Below are positions 52,504 to 63,949 of a stretch of DNA of 64,000 nucleotides, one piece after another (position 1 is the first letter of the stretch; each line of letters starts with the position of its first letter). The DNA is from Mytilus galloprovincialis (taxonomy: Eukaryota > Mollusca > Bivalvia > Mytilida > Mytilidae): NCBI RefSeq assembly GCF_965363235.1, contig NC_134847.1:64666144-64730143 (forward strand), given 5' to 3'. A model generated the notes under the pieces. It was not told the origin of the DNA. It saw nothing but the letters and a program-made list of their open reading frames with translations, and did no database searches. A program made the translations under genes and the position numbers.

Positions 52504-53240
52504 AACGATACGTCTCACAATGTATGGCCGACACATCCTGGGCCGTCATGGAAGTGTGGCCATTGGTTTCGAAAGCGTTTACACTAGCAAAAAAAGTACT
52601 CATTCATTGAATGTTTTTAATAAATTAGCAAACGCTTCTGTGTTTTTACCTCCAAATTGAAGAGTTCCAGTGCTACCCTTGGTCAAGAATAATATATTTG
52701 GAATGGGCGTGACATTAATTTTCCGATAGATGGGGCAACATTGTTTTCACAAATGTTTGCTTAATTTGCAAAGGTTGAAGAGAACGGGAATGGAACGTAA
52801 CCCTTGGCTAGCAAAGATGGGTGATGTTGTACCATTTAACACTTTGTCACTGACAGCTAATTTTTATCTCAGTCTAGAGCCCTGGACACAGTGCATGCGT
52901 TGTTGTCTAGTTATCCCAATAGCACAAGTTCTAATACACCTGATTGCTATAGTATAGCGACTATTGTCCATCATTACAAAAGTTCCCGTAAATTCTCACA
53001 TCATAATACAAAATATCTGACTACACAATGGAAAAGCGTTTGTTGTATGAGGTTAATAGTTCAAATGGGGGCAGATTTCCAAATAGTGATAAGGCCCTGT
53101 TTATCCCGACAAGAGAAGAAAACTTTGATGTCTGATGTTCGGCAAAACTATGTGACTGATGGGAAAGCAACTTCTGTTCCAAAGTTTCATGTTAGCATAC
53201 TTCACAAGCCCTGGTCAACTTTCATCCTAAAGTATTGAGA
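52504..53240 (+). pseudogene. Unrecognised, coding-like degraded stretch
   Basis: Higher GC than its surroundings, with two overlapping plus-strand ORFs (52730-52957, 75 codons; 52891-53238, 115 codons) of mixed, non-low-complexity composition (for example SSYPNSTSSNTPDCYS). No intact gene and no domain that I know. It may be a relic of a host gene or a mobile element; low confidence. Confidence 0.3.
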
Positions 53241-54055
53241 TTTTCTTACTTTGTCCCCAATCACAGATAACACCTCCCCCCATATAATTTACTCTGCTTT
53301 AGGCAATGCTACCTTGTAAACATGTAAAGTTTATAAATCAAATCATATAAACAAAATATTGTGCTATCTTACAGTGTTATTAAATAAGAAACTTGCAGTT
53401 TTTCATTTTCTCAACCACTTGTTGAAGTATCTCACCTAATCACATGAGACTGTCAGAAGCCTAACTGAACGTTTGGATCACCTCTTCTAATTTACATTAA
53501 TGTCTTGAACTTAATCCTGAAATGCTAGAGCTAGAAATCATGATGGGTTCACTAAATATTTATATAATTCTAACTTATTTAGCGGTGCCACTTTGAAATT
53601 CGGGTCGCCATAGGCGCTGTTTTGCTTCTAAGAATGTGCGCACTTCTTCTACGCAACCGGAAACACATATTTGCTTTCGGAATTTATTTGACTTTTCTAT
53701 AAGATACAATCTCATCCGAGTAGAAAATTAAAGTTTTTAAGCGGGAAATTTAAAATTACGTGCGAAGCATTTTAATCTCAATGTTAAATGGTATTTTTTT
53801 TATAATAATGATTAATTCTTCTATAATAACAGGAGGAAGAATTGGATTATTCTGGACACAGCATTTTCTGTTTCAATATGTTTTAATTTCAAAGATACAT
53901 TTTTTTTTAAAAGATCTTAGAATAGAAATAAAAGAATTGATTATATAACATAGACACAGGGGAGGATCCAGTCAGTTAAAAATGTTCAATTTCCAATGAG
54001 ACAACAAAGCACATTACATAAATAGAAATTAAAGAACCTTAGTGAGCACGCTCAC

Positions 54056-54637
54056 ATACCCCACGTCCCCACATTGTCAATGGAGAAATTAAATAAGTAT
54101 AAGAAAAAAAAATTGTATGAGAAAAAATATTGAATAATAATTTCCTGTCAATATACATAGTATGTCCTTATTATCTACAAAATTTCATGAAATTCTGTTG
54201 TGTGTTTTCAGAGGAGTTGAGATGACAAAACTGTTGCGGAAGTACATTGAGGCAAATAAGTTCAAAGGGACATAACTCCTAGAAAAAAAATTGAACCGTA
54301 ATTTCCTGTTGATATGCACATCTACATAGTATGTCCTTATTATCTACAAAGTTTCATGAAATTCTGTTGTGTGGTTTGAGAGGAGTTGCGATGACAAACT
54401 GTTGCAGTAGAACATTAAAGTAAATAAGTTCAAAGGGGCGTAACTCCTAGAAAAAAAATTGAATCGCAATTTCCCGTCGATATGCACAACTACATAGCAT
54501 GTCCTTATTATCTGAAAAGGTTTCGTGAAATTCTGTTGTGTGGTTTGAGAGGAGTTGCGATGACAAGAAACAGGACTGACGGACGGACGGACGGACTGAC
54601 GGACGAACGGACTGACGGACGGACGGACAGTGGGACA

Positions 54638-54673
<36 letters not shown>

Positions 54674-54689
54674 TCGTTGCGTGGGGTAT
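54056..54689. repeat. Pearl-like element 5, three ~169-bp cores
   Basis: Ends ATACCCCACG and CGTGGGGTAT. Cores carry GTATGTCCTTATTATCTAC at about 54161, 54330 and 54499 and GAGGAGTTG.GATGACAA. An (ACGG)n tract lies at 54586-54640. The terminal hairpin is ATACCC..GCAACTTCGTTGC..GGGTAT. The two ORFs over the ACGG tract are artefacts. Confidence 0.87.
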
Positions 54690-54726
54690 AATAAACAGAA
54701 GTTGTAAACAACTGTAGGTCACCTAA

Positions 54727-55093
54727 GGCAGCAACCATTTGATTTTCTGGATTTTTTTTCAGGACAAACTTTTTTTTTTGCCTTTGGAGAAAAACAATCT
54801 ATTTTTTTGGCGACAAGTCGAAAACATTTTTTTTTTTCAATTTTAGCATTACATATAGTGGCAGCTGAGGGTGAAACAAACAATTTTTTTTTCTCAGTGT
54901 CAAAAACACAGGGCACTTGTTTCTGTCAATGTGGGGTTTACTATCCATACCATACATTTTTGTACTGGTATGGATAGTAAACCCCACATTGACAGAAACA
55001 AGTGCCTGTGGTCAAAAACAGGAAACAAACGTTTTTCCCAAAAAATCCATAGCCCCTCCCCCCCCCCCCCCAGAAAATCAATTGGTTGTTGCC
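54727..55093. mobile_element. PIF/Harbinger-like MITE, 367 bp
   Basis: TAA target duplication at 54724-54726 and 55094-55096. TIRs GGCAGCAACCATTTGATTT and GGCAACAACCAATTGATTT. Contains a nested hairpin. A C13-14 run lies near the right end. Confidence 0.85.
54907..55010. mobile_element. 104-bp hAT-like foldback hairpin nested in the Harbinger MITE
   Basis: Perfect 8-bp target duplication GTCAAAAA at 54899-54906 and 55011-55018. The arms, CACAGGGCACTTGTTTCTG and CACAGGCACTTGTTTCTG, run for about 45 bp with one indel. Related to 7298-7396 by GGGTTTACTATCCATAC. Confidence 0.9.
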
Positions 55094-55245
55094 TAACAGC
55101 CTTTAACAATGAGCAAAACCCATACATATAAATGTTGAGGAGCGATAACCCATTCCCTTGAATCAAGGACCATGAAGTTGTATCAAAACAAATAAAAATC
55201 GATAAAATTCAGATGGAAAGAGCAACCTTATTAGATCAGCACTAA

Positions 55246-55511
55246 GGGAGCTACCATTTAATTTTTAAGGGGGAGCTAGGATGAAATTTGAAAAAAATAG
55301 GCAGGACAGGAGTTTTGAGTAAAAAAAAAAGGCAGGAAAAAAAAAAAAGTCAGGCAACAATTTAGGTAAAAAAGTCAGGATAAATTAAAAAAAAAAAGCA
55401 GGACCGAACAGAGTGAAAAATAAAAAGGCAGGACAGAGATTACAGCTAAAAAAAAATGCAGGACAAAATTTTTCCTCCTAGCTCCCCCATAAAAATCAAA
55501 TGGTAGCTCCC
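55246..55511. mobile_element. PIF/Harbinger-like MITE, 266 bp
   Basis: TAA at 55243-55245 and 55512-55514. TIRs of 36 bp, starting GGGAGCTACCATTT, with 2 mismatches. The interior is a series of A-runs followed by GGCAGGACA or similar. Confidence 0.87.
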
Positions 55512-55542
55512 TAAGTAAAACAAAACAGACAAAATCAACATA

Positions 55543-55651
55543 GGCGGATCCAGGCCCCCCCCCTTTTGTGGGAAAAATTTGGTTGATTATATAGGGAATC
55601 ATTGAAGCATGACTGGAGCGGGCCCCCCTTAGGAAAAGTTCTGGATCCGCC
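55543..55651. mobile_element. Short TIR element GGCGGATCCAG, 109 bp
   Basis: Ends GGCGGATCCAGG and CTGGATCCGCC, with GGCCCCCCC / GGGCCCCCC blocks just inside. Target duplication unclear. Confidence 0.65.
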
Positions 55652-56285
55652 ACTGATCAATAATCTAAGAGTATATATACTCAAAACTAATCCAAAATGT
55701 TTAAATCTAATTTCAACCAATGAATAAACCATCCAATGGATTTAAACAAACTTTACATAGGTATAGTCATCATCATGTTAGTACTGTGTAACAGTCTTTT
55801 GAAACCATATTTCTGTAGTTATCATTGAAATTATCATGTCAACTTTGAAAGGTACATTAATTTGGAGAGGTGACCATTTGATTGTCTTGTATAAATACAA
55901 TGAACAAAACCAAATTGATTATAATTCTGCAATCATCTCACCCTATATGATCCTATATCAATTTTTTTTAAATTCAGTCTCAATTTGTTGGAAAGACTGA
56001 TTTGTCTTGTTCTCATTTGATTACATGGGTATCAAGTTGACATAAGGTTTAGTCATCCAAATTGACATCTGAATATGTCAAAACTGAACAAGTTTTTTTC
56101 ATCAATATAGATTCAATATTGTGCCTACATTGTGGATATCTTCTGGAATAGTGTTGGACATGTATGGTAGCTACCAGTATATCATATGGATTCCTTCGAT
56201 CTTATTATATAAAATCTTTACCCAGAAAAAGTATTTTAATCCTGCCATATGTTTATGTGGATGTCCAAAGCCAATAACGTTATAA
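55652..56285. other. Intergenic AT-rich DNA
   Basis: Nothing recognised. Confidence 0.4.
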
Positions 56286-56405
56286 ATGGTTATTTTTTGT
56301 TATATAAATATAAGAAGATATGGTATGTGTGACAATGAGACAACTCTCTATCCAAGTCACAATTTGTAAAAGTAAACCATTATAGCTTAAAGTACAGTCT
56401 TCATA
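56286..56405 (-). repeat. R1 repeat 3' half, minus orientation
   Basis: AAGAAGATATGGTATGTGTG, CAATGAGACAACTCTCTATC, CCAAGTCACAATTTGTAAAA. Confidence 0.7.
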
Positions 56406-56559
56406 TATTTGTCTTTAGGGAATTCATTGTGTTTTGATTGATTTAAGCCATTGCAATTGATATTTTATAGTGTGTCTTTCTATGTATTGTTTCAGATAAG
56501 GGTGAAGGTTGGTATCTATTAAAGCGCTTAAATCAGCTGTATCTGTTGCACTTGCATCC

Positions 56560-56825
56560 TGTAATAAGTCAGGAACTGGTTGTTCAGTTGTTGTTGTTTG
56601 ATGTTCATAAGTGATTCTTGTTTTTTATATAGATTAGATCATTGCTTTTCCTGTTTGAATGGTTTGACATTAGTCATTTTTGGAGCCCTTTATAGCTTGC
56701 TGTTTGGTGTGAGCCAAGGCACCCATATTGAAGACCATACATTGACCTATAATGGTTTACTTTTACAAATTGCGACTAAGATGGAGATTTCATATTGGCA
56801 CTCTTACCACATCTTCTTATATTTA
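56560..56825 (+). repeat. R1 repeat, longest copy
   Basis: TTGTTGTTTGATGTTCATAA, TTTTTTATATAGATTAGATC, TTTCCTGTTTGAATGG, TTATAGCTTGCTGTTTGGTG, GACCATACATTGACCTATAA. It extends R1 on the 5' side compared with the other copies. Separated from the inverted copy at 56286 by 150 bp. Confidence 0.75.
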
Positions 56826-57339
56826 TTGACAACATTTTTTTTCGAGTCACACACAATTTTTTAAGTCAGTGCAATTCACGGCTTGACATATTGAAAGCTC
56901 AACTTATTATAGAAGACCATATGTGAACAATTAGAGGCTTTTCCATTATTCATATAATTCTGTCTAGTTAATATATATCCTAGCTCTCTTTTATTCATAT
57001 AAAAGTCTTTCTCAAAGTACACACAATATTCACTGTTTTCAAACAAAACTAAAAAATTACCCTAATCATGACAATAAAATCTGTAAATATCCATTACATA
57101 ACTGTATTTTAATACAAAGCTCTATGTAATATAGTCTATACTGAACACTTATGTAATACTCTACATAAAAAAACAAGCAAGTTAATTGCTTACACTTTAC
57201 TTGCAAATTACCTGTATGAAGTCTTGAAAGCAGTAAAACCTCTTGTTATCCTGTTTATAAGAAATTTGAAAATGGGCTCTCATACTAAAAAGTCTAAACT
57301 GTCTATCGGAGGGGCAATAACCAACCAATACAGTTGCCT

Positions 57340-57440
57340 TAGAATGACTGCTTATAACAACTTCATTTGCAGTTGGTTGTTGGATATCAGATAATTGTCT
57401 CATTGTCAATCATACTACATCTCCTTATTTTTATAAAGTT
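57340..57440 (+). repeat. R1-related 3' fragment
   Basis: CAGATAATTGTCTCATTGTC, AATCATACTACATCTCCTTA. Confidence 0.55.
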
Positions 57441-58120
57441 CAAGATCAAATATCTATCTTTCCACAACACAACAGAGAACATCTAATGAAAGTTTTGGTT
57501 GGAATGACAGATTGATTATTATATTTAATGCAATATACCAGCAACTCAAGGAAAGGGTGGATATAGAATGAACTAAATCAAAACAGGCTGATAAAGAAAT
57601 TGCTGCCTAGTTCACATTTTTGTATATTTTTAAAATGGTTAACATTTCCAAAGGGGATTACATGTTTACCTGTCTTAATGTGGAGGCAAATATATGTGGT
57701 GAAACATATTAACTCCTCAAGATATCATAATAGATCATCACCTTTAAGAGTGTTTATCACTGGGCAATAATTTATCTCAATCCATGCACCTAGCTTCATT
57801 ATATTTATTACTTTTATTCTAATTTTAATTATACCACAATTAGTTTAAATTCAACCTTTAAACTGATGATTTCAACTTTCATGACATGAGTGATCTTCAG
57901 ACATTTCACACAAAAATGAAGATATCCTTTACATATAAGGTCTATTTGTTAAATACTTAAGTTTGTTGACTATTCTGAACTAATCAGGTGTCTGTCCCAA
58001 GTCAGAAGCCTTTAGTTCAGTGGTTGTCATTGGTTCATGTCTGTCATATTTGTTTTTCATAAGCTGTTTTGTTATAAATTAGGCCATTTGTTTTATCAAT
58101 TGAATCTTTTCATATCAAAG
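57441..58120. other. Intergenic DNA downstream of MSH2
   Basis: Nothing recognised. Confidence 0.4.
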
Positions 58121-58265
58121 CCTTTTATAGTTGATCAGATGTTATGGGTTTTTCTCATTGTTGAAGGCCATAAGGTTGCCTATTATGGCTTACATCAACT
58201 TCATTTGAACTTCAGTGGATAGTTGTCTAATTGGCAATCATACCACATCTCCTTGTTTTTACATG
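58121..58265 (+). repeat. R1-related repeat next to the MSH2 3' end
   Basis: CTTTTATAGTTGATCAGATG, CATTGTTGAAGGCCATAAGG, TGTCTAATTGGCAATCATAC. Confidence 0.6.
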
Positions 58266-58429
58266 TAATATCATGTGCTAATGAAGGTTAGATCACACAA
58301 AAATCGAGTGACAGACAAGTGAGTAATTATCAAACCTAACAAATTTTCCAATTCTTTAAATGATTTTTCTGTGGATATTTTTTTATCATAACCAATGGCA
58401 ATAATAAATAAAATCTATATAAATCATGC

Positions 58430-58435
58430 TTTATT
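58430..58435 (-). terminator. AATAAA hexamer immediately after the MSH2 stop
   Basis: On the minus strand, AATAAA starts two nucleotides after the TGA stop. If used, the 3' UTR would be only 20-40 nt; a more distal site is equally possible. Confidence 0.4.
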
Positions 58436-58437
58436 TG

Positions 58438-61400
58438 TCACTGACCCCTAGCTAATACATCATTCACATAAGGATTATTTTTAGATTTGACATTATCTTT
58501 AAGTTTGTTCAATTCTTTAGTCAAGTCTCCTTCTGACATAGAGTCTATAGGTAAGGCTTTCACTTTCTTCAAAAATTCTTCAATGATTTCTTCTCCCTCC
58601 TACAAAAAAAGAAAATATCTATCCATCATATTCTAAAGACATCATGAAAAGGAAAGTATAAACTAAACAAGAGGCTGTCACAACGACAGCAAACCGGATT
58701 TATTAACATTAATTTGTGTCCTGGCAATATCACAAGAACCATTACTGATGAATGGTGAAAGTGAAAATCGTCAATATCAAATTTGACCTCCATTTTGTCA
58801 TCAGTATCAACATATTAAAATTTGAAAAGCTTAGATTGAATGGTTCATGAGTAAATGCAACAACCTGAATGGAAACACCATTTTACGATCTTTCAAGAAC
58901 CATAACTCCTGAACGGTAAAAGTCAAAATCATCATTATTGAACTTGACCTCTATTTTGTCATCAGTAACAACATATTAAAATTTCAAAAGCTTTGGTTGA
59001 ATGGTTCATGAGAAAATGCACGGACACGACGGGAAAAACCATTTTTCAATCTTTCAAGAACCATAACTCCTGAACGGTAAAAGTCAAAATCGTCATTATT
59101 GAACTTGACCTCCATTTTGTCATCAGTAACAGCATATTAAAATTTCGGAAGCTTTGGAAGAACAGTTCATGCATAAATGCACGGACACGACTGGAAACTC
59201 CATTTTTCAATCTTTCAAGAACCATAACTCCTGAACGATAAAAGTCAAATTCGTCATTATTGAACTTGACCTCCATTCTTTCATTAGTAACAACATATTA
59301 AAATTTGGGAAGCTTTGGTAGAACAGTTCATGCGTAAATGCACGGACAACTGCATTTTTCAATCTTTCAAGAACCATAACTCCTGAACGGTAAAAGTCAA
59401 AATCGCCATTATTGAACTTGACCTTCGTATAGTTGTCAGGAATAACATATTAAAATTTTAAAAGCTTTGGTTGAACGGTTCATGAGTTAATGCACAGACA
59501 ACATTTGATTGCCGCCCGCCCGCCCGCCCGCCCGACCGCCCGGCCGCCCGCCGTACATCCCCAAATCAATAACCGACATTTTTGTCACAAAAATCCGGTT
59601 AAAAATGCTTTGTAATTACTAAACACATCATTTGTCTTACTTTTCTTAGTACAATAATAAAGAACAAAGCAAGGTCATTTTTTTTAAATGGAACTATGAC
59701 ACACACAAATTGCATTTCAATCAGATTGGTGTACTATCTATATCTATATTTTTTTTATTGCAAGGTTATAATAGCCTAATAGAAATCAGAAAATCATCAA
59801 ATTTTTCAGAAGAAATTTATGTATAAAACAAAGAATTAACTGTAGATTTTTTTCCTTGGGTACCCATTTTTATGGATTGAGAAAAAAACTTTCATTTTTG
59901 TGGATATCTGATTTCCTGGGTTTACAAGCCTTTAACAAGAATGTGTCAATAGTACATGGATGACCCACTCGCACTATCATTTTCTATGTGCAGTGTGAAA
60001 TTGGGGTCAAAATTCTAATTTGGCATTAAAATTAGATAGATATTATCATATGAAACATGTTTACTAAGTTTCAAGTTGATTGGACTTCAACTTCATCAAA
60101 AACTACTTTGACCAAAAACTTTGACCTGAAGCCGGACAGACACACAAACAAATGGAATGGCAAACAGACGCACAGACCAGAAAACGTAATGCCCCTCTAC
60201 TAGATGGGGCATAAAAATGTGTACTTCCTAAACATTAAAAATTCTATGTTTATCTAATACTACTTAATACTGGAAAATTTATATCCTATGAATATTTATG
60301 TTTTCTCTATGTTTTGTTTTATAGGAAGATTGTTTACCTCTTTCACCACCTTTCTTTTCTTGACAGCAGGTTCATCATTCCCTTCTAGTCCTGTCCCTGT
60401 CAAACTAATGCTCTGGAAATCCTCTAATTCACTAGCCTTCTTCTTAGCAAAGTCTATGACATTTTTTGGAAAATGTGCTAATTCTGCAACATGTATTCCA
60501 AAACTCTGATCACACACACCTAAAACGATAAAATTATATTACACTATTTTAATGAAAGAAAGCAAGAATGGAATAATTTATGACAAAACGTCAAAAGAAA
60601 AACGAATTTAGAAGAATGAAAGCAACCTTCAGTTCATTGCTGAAAACCTGTCAGTAAGGCCACACCAATTTGATCCCTTGTTCGACGGACCCGCCCGCAC
60701 CTATTTTTTTCAAAACAGAATTTTTTAATCTTTTTATATTCTCGCTTCCCGCATCCAGAATTGTAATCATGTCCATTTCCCGCACCGTTTTTTTGTTGTA
60801 AATATTATAAAAAGATATCAACATTTGTTAAATTTATCACAATCTAACCTGTATATAACGATTTTAAACACAAAGCACCCCACCACACTGTGTAAATATC
60901 TGTGAGAATATTTATTTCAGCATGAAACCTGGAGTGCTCCGATAAAAAGTTATAACAGCGGGTATTTCCGTGAAGAACAAAAAATTGGTTTCTTTCCCCC
61001 TTACTTATATTTCCTATCAAAAAATGATCGTTGTTAGAATAAAGTACAAAGAACTTCTGAAGGATTTGCCTTCAACTGCAATTATATTGTATGCTGGCGA
61101 AACAAAACTATCCATAGCCGCTGCATGTTTATGCACCTGTCCTGATTGATTCAGGAGCATGTCGTTCAGCAGTTATCGTTTGTTGATGTTGTTCATTGGT
61201 ACTTTCCCGTTTGGATATATAAATTAGATCGTTGGTTTTCCTGTTCGAATTGTGTACGCTAATAATTTTGGGGTCCTTTATAGCTTGCTTTTTGGTCTGT
61301 ATCAAAGCCCTGTGTAAAAGGACGGACTTTGACCTGTGTTTGTTATTATCAGGTTGAGAACAACCCTCCCTCAGACAAGGGGTCATTTTACTGATGTAGA

Positions 61401-62894
61401 AAAGAAAATAGAAATACCAAGGATTTGTATAGTTCTTCTATACAAAACCTTTGAACACTTAGAATTTTGTACTCAAAAAGAAGAGAGTTACATCATATTT
61501 TAAACAAATTTTTCTTAAAGAGGGGTCCACTTATTTTGAATAATATTAAACTGTTAAAGTAAATGTGTTAACATGGTTAAAGTCCAGGAATATTACTAAA
61601 TTCTTAGACATGTTTTGACCATTTTTTTTTTTAAATACCAGATAGATATATAGTTCTATGAGAAAATATGAGCCCTTTTGTACAAACAAATATATTATAA
61701 CTTATATTGATCCCTCATAAAAGATGTAAAAGGGATATTTATAACATTAAGGGGTTGCCCCCAAACTGATTATGATTTGGATGGAGAATTGTCTCATTGT
61801 CAGTCACACATACATAGACCATATTTAATTATTTCTTGGTGAACAGGGAAAAAATACTTCAGAAATTAAAGAAATGTCAAAGTACAAGTGATAAATCAAG
61901 TTTTAATATTGTCAAAACCTATTATTTTATGTTTACCAAAAAAAATTATAATCGTTCGCCTTTACTTTTCAAGCTTCGCCTCAAAAATTTGCAAATTAAA
62001 TATTTTTTTATTAAAATTTTCAAATCGCTCGCTCGCCCCAAATTTTGGAGTCCAAAAATCCGTAGAACAAGAAATTAAATTGGTGTGGCCTAACTGTCAT
62101 GATGACAAACAGCTATACAAGTGCTTGTCTATGGTATATTGGTAAGTTACGACTTATATGTAAAATAATTTCAGCTGAGTAAAAGTTTCCAAATGTATTG
62201 GAACCATATTGCCCAAACAAGAGTGCACATGCTGAAATAAACCCAGTCAGATGGACATGTAAATTTTGCATTCATTCTATACAACAAAAATAGTTTACCA
62301 AATTGTTTAAAATTTCTGAGAAACTGACCAAATCATAAAACTTAACCTTGACCAATAAACCATTGATTTGTTAATTTGTTGTAAAATTGAGAATGGAAAT
62401 GGGGAATGTGTCAAAGAGACAACAACCCTACCAAATAAAAAACAACAGCAGAGGGTCACCAACAGGTCTTCAATGTAGCGAGAAATTCCCGCACCCGGAG
62501 GCGTCCTTCAGCTGGCCCCTAAACAAATATATACTAGTCCAGTGATAATGAACGCCATACTAATTTCCAAATTGTACACAAGAAACTAAAATTAAAATAA
62601 TACAAGACTAACAAAGGCCAGAGGCTCCTGACTTGGGACAGGCGCAAAAATGCAGCGGGGTTAAACATGTTTGTGAGATCTCAACCCTCCCCCTATACCT
62701 CTAACCAATGTAGAAAAGTAAACGCATAACAATATGTACCTGGTTTTACTCTGTATAGTAGTGTCAGCGTATCATTTGTGGTCAATGCCGTCACATGTAG
62801 ATTATTAACAGTTGTAACTTCATCTGATAATGCTGTCAATTCGTGGAAATGGGTGGCAAATAAACAAAAAGCTTTAATTTTGGTAGCAATGAAT
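58438..62894 (-). CDS. MSH2: MSH2 DNA mismatch repair ATPase, C-terminal three exons (5' part outside window)
   Basis: Exons (minus): 62894-62740, 60519-60338, 58599-58438; GT-AG introns, frame intact, about 165 residues to the stop. Exon [22 protein letters not shown] (shown 21 in family; key residues THFHEL) and [12 protein letters not shown], the end of the MutS ATPase domain with the conserved His loop. Exon [20 protein letters not shown], the helix-turn-helix dimer region, then a basic VKKRKVV. Exon C: the C-terminal helical part, [14 protein letters not shown]. The two intron positions at the 3' end (after VKPG and after VVKE) coincide with those I recall for the last human MSH2 exons; exon A starts later than human exon 14, so there is one extra intron. 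MSH2 pairs with MSH6 or MSH3 to bind mismatches in the nucleus. No further exon is visible up to base 64000. Confidence 0.97.
58666..59602. repeat. Pearl-like element 6, five ~150-165-bp cores
   Basis: Starts with hairpin GCTGTC/GACAGC. Cores carry CAAGAACCATAACTCCTGAA at about 58726, 58891, 59051, 59211 and 59361. A (GCCC)n-type tract lies at 59511-59551. It ends with a strong hairpin, AACCG..TTTTTGT/ACAAAAA..CGGTT (59571-59600). In the last MSH2 intron. Confidence 0.88.
59840..59930. repeat. Family C MITE fragment
   Basis: CTGTAGATTTTTTTCCTTGGG, TACCCATTTTTATGGATTGA; one end only. Confidence 0.5.
59934..60217 (-). repeat. Pearl-like element 2, copy d
   Basis: AACAAGAATGTGTCAATAGT, one core with CAAGTTGATTGGACTTCAAC, then AATGCCCCTCTACTAGATGG GGCAT hairpin end. 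In an MSH2 intron, 120 bp from exon B. Confidence 0.85.
60658..62090. mobile_element. PIF/Harbinger-like element, 1433 bp, with internal insertions
   Basis: TAA at 60655-60657 and 62091-62093. TIRs GGCCACACCAATTTGAT and GGCCACACCAATTTAAT, continuing through CTTGTTC.ACGGA. GC-bearing subterminal parts (CTCGCTTCCCGCATCC; CGCTCGCTCGCC). R1 fragments inside (61160-61350 and 61770-61830) show later insertion or capture. No transposase ORF. Confidence 0.83.
61160..61350 (+). repeat. R1 repeat inside the Harbinger-like element
   Basis: TTGATGTTGTTCATTGGTAC, ATATAAATTAGATCGTTGGT, TTTATAGCTTGCTTTTTGGT. The ORF at 61129-61386 on the other strand is an artefact. Confidence 0.65.
62390..62735. repeat. 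Dispersed repeat (AGAGACAACAACCC type), abuts an MSH2 exon
   Basis: GGGGAATGTGTCAAAGAGAC, CCCGCACCCGGAGGCGTCC, TTCAGCTGGCCCCTAAACAA, AAAGGCCAGAGGCTCCTGAC, GGGACAGGCGCAAAAATGC, CATAACAATATGTACC. Ends within a few bases of the splice donor of MSH2 exon A (exon edge 62740). A fragment is at 3960. Confidence 0.7.
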
Positions 62895-62981
62895 CTGTAA
62901 AGACAAAAACAAAGGTGCAATAAATGATTCACCATGTTCACCATGGATACTTTTCATAATTCAAACAAAAAAATTTGATTA

Positions 62982-63330
62982 AAGGAGTAGATTCAGTAAG
63001 ATCCCTTTTTGGCCCCAAAATATAGCACTTTTTCAAAATTGTTAAAATGTAAACTTTTAGCAATTTATAATACATAACATGTGTAAAGGTTGAGAGTGAA
63101 AACTGATGCGTTCACTTTCAGTTTGACAAAAACCATCTGAAATGCAAGATATTATGGCATATTTGATAGATTTTTCAGACCAATTGTTTTCCAAAAATGG
63201 TGAAATAGTTCCATCTTTTTTAAATATGACTTATGAAGCAAGATTTAAATTTTTGTATACATGTGGTGAGACTGATATAATTAGAATTATTGTTAAATTT
63301 ATAAGCGACATGTACATGAAATGAAATGCT
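62982..63330. mobile_element. Family E element, partial copy
   Basis: AAAGGAGTAGATTCAGTAAG, TTTTTGGCCCCAAAATATAGC, GATGCGTTCACTTTCAG, TTTGACAAAAACCATCTGAAA parallel 46536-46910, but the internal stem is half deleted and no matching right end was found. The 60-codon ORF over it is not a gene. Confidence 0.7.
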
Positions 63331-63649
63331 TTATTAAGTAATGTTTATGGATTTGGTATGATATATATGTTTGTATGTTTTGTATTGTCTTGGTATCAAT
63401 CCTGTAATTTTGATTTCGTTTTTTTCCGAATTTTGACAATACCAATTAAAAAATTAGAAAAAAATAAAATAAAATTGCAGACCTACCGACCCTAATTTTT
63501 AAAAGGATGTAACTGGAACCACATATATATTTTTATTTGGCCTGATATCTTAAATGTTATAGCTTGTACCAGAAAATGAAGAGCAAAGTGATCCTGAAAC
63601 AAATCTATATTTTACATTTATCTTTTCAAGCTTAATACGATGTGTTATG

Positions 63650-63750
63650 AGTATTACTCATTGTTGAAGGCAATACAAGTACCTATAGTTGTTCACTTCC
63701 ATGTCATTTGGTCTCTGGTGGAGAGTTGTCTTATTGACAATCATACCAAA
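63650..63750 (+). repeat. R1-related repeat copy
   Basis: CATTGTTGAAGGCAATACAA, CTATAGTTGTTCACTTCCAT, TGGTCTCTGGTGGAGAGTTG; near-identical order to 42800-42900. Confidence 0.65.
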
Positions 63751-63949
63751 TCTTCTGATCTATTTTGTTAACTGTCCACAGGTTTTTTTAAAATACATTT
63801 TATCCAAATTGATCAAAGTACAACAACAACAAATGTGTCAGCATGATCAGAATCTGAATAGTTCTCACTTCACTACACATGACATGTATTTGCCTTTATA
63901 TAATTGTTTATGTTACAACTCAAAAAATGTCATATTAAAATTTCTACTA

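Noticed and set aside
54482-54738. ORFs rich in Asp-Gly-Arg-Thr or Arg-Pro-Ser-Val
   Set aside because: Translations of the ACGG microsatellite in a pearl-like element.
61129-61386. 85-codon minus ORF
   Set aside because: Antisense of an R1 repeat copy inside the Harbinger-like element.
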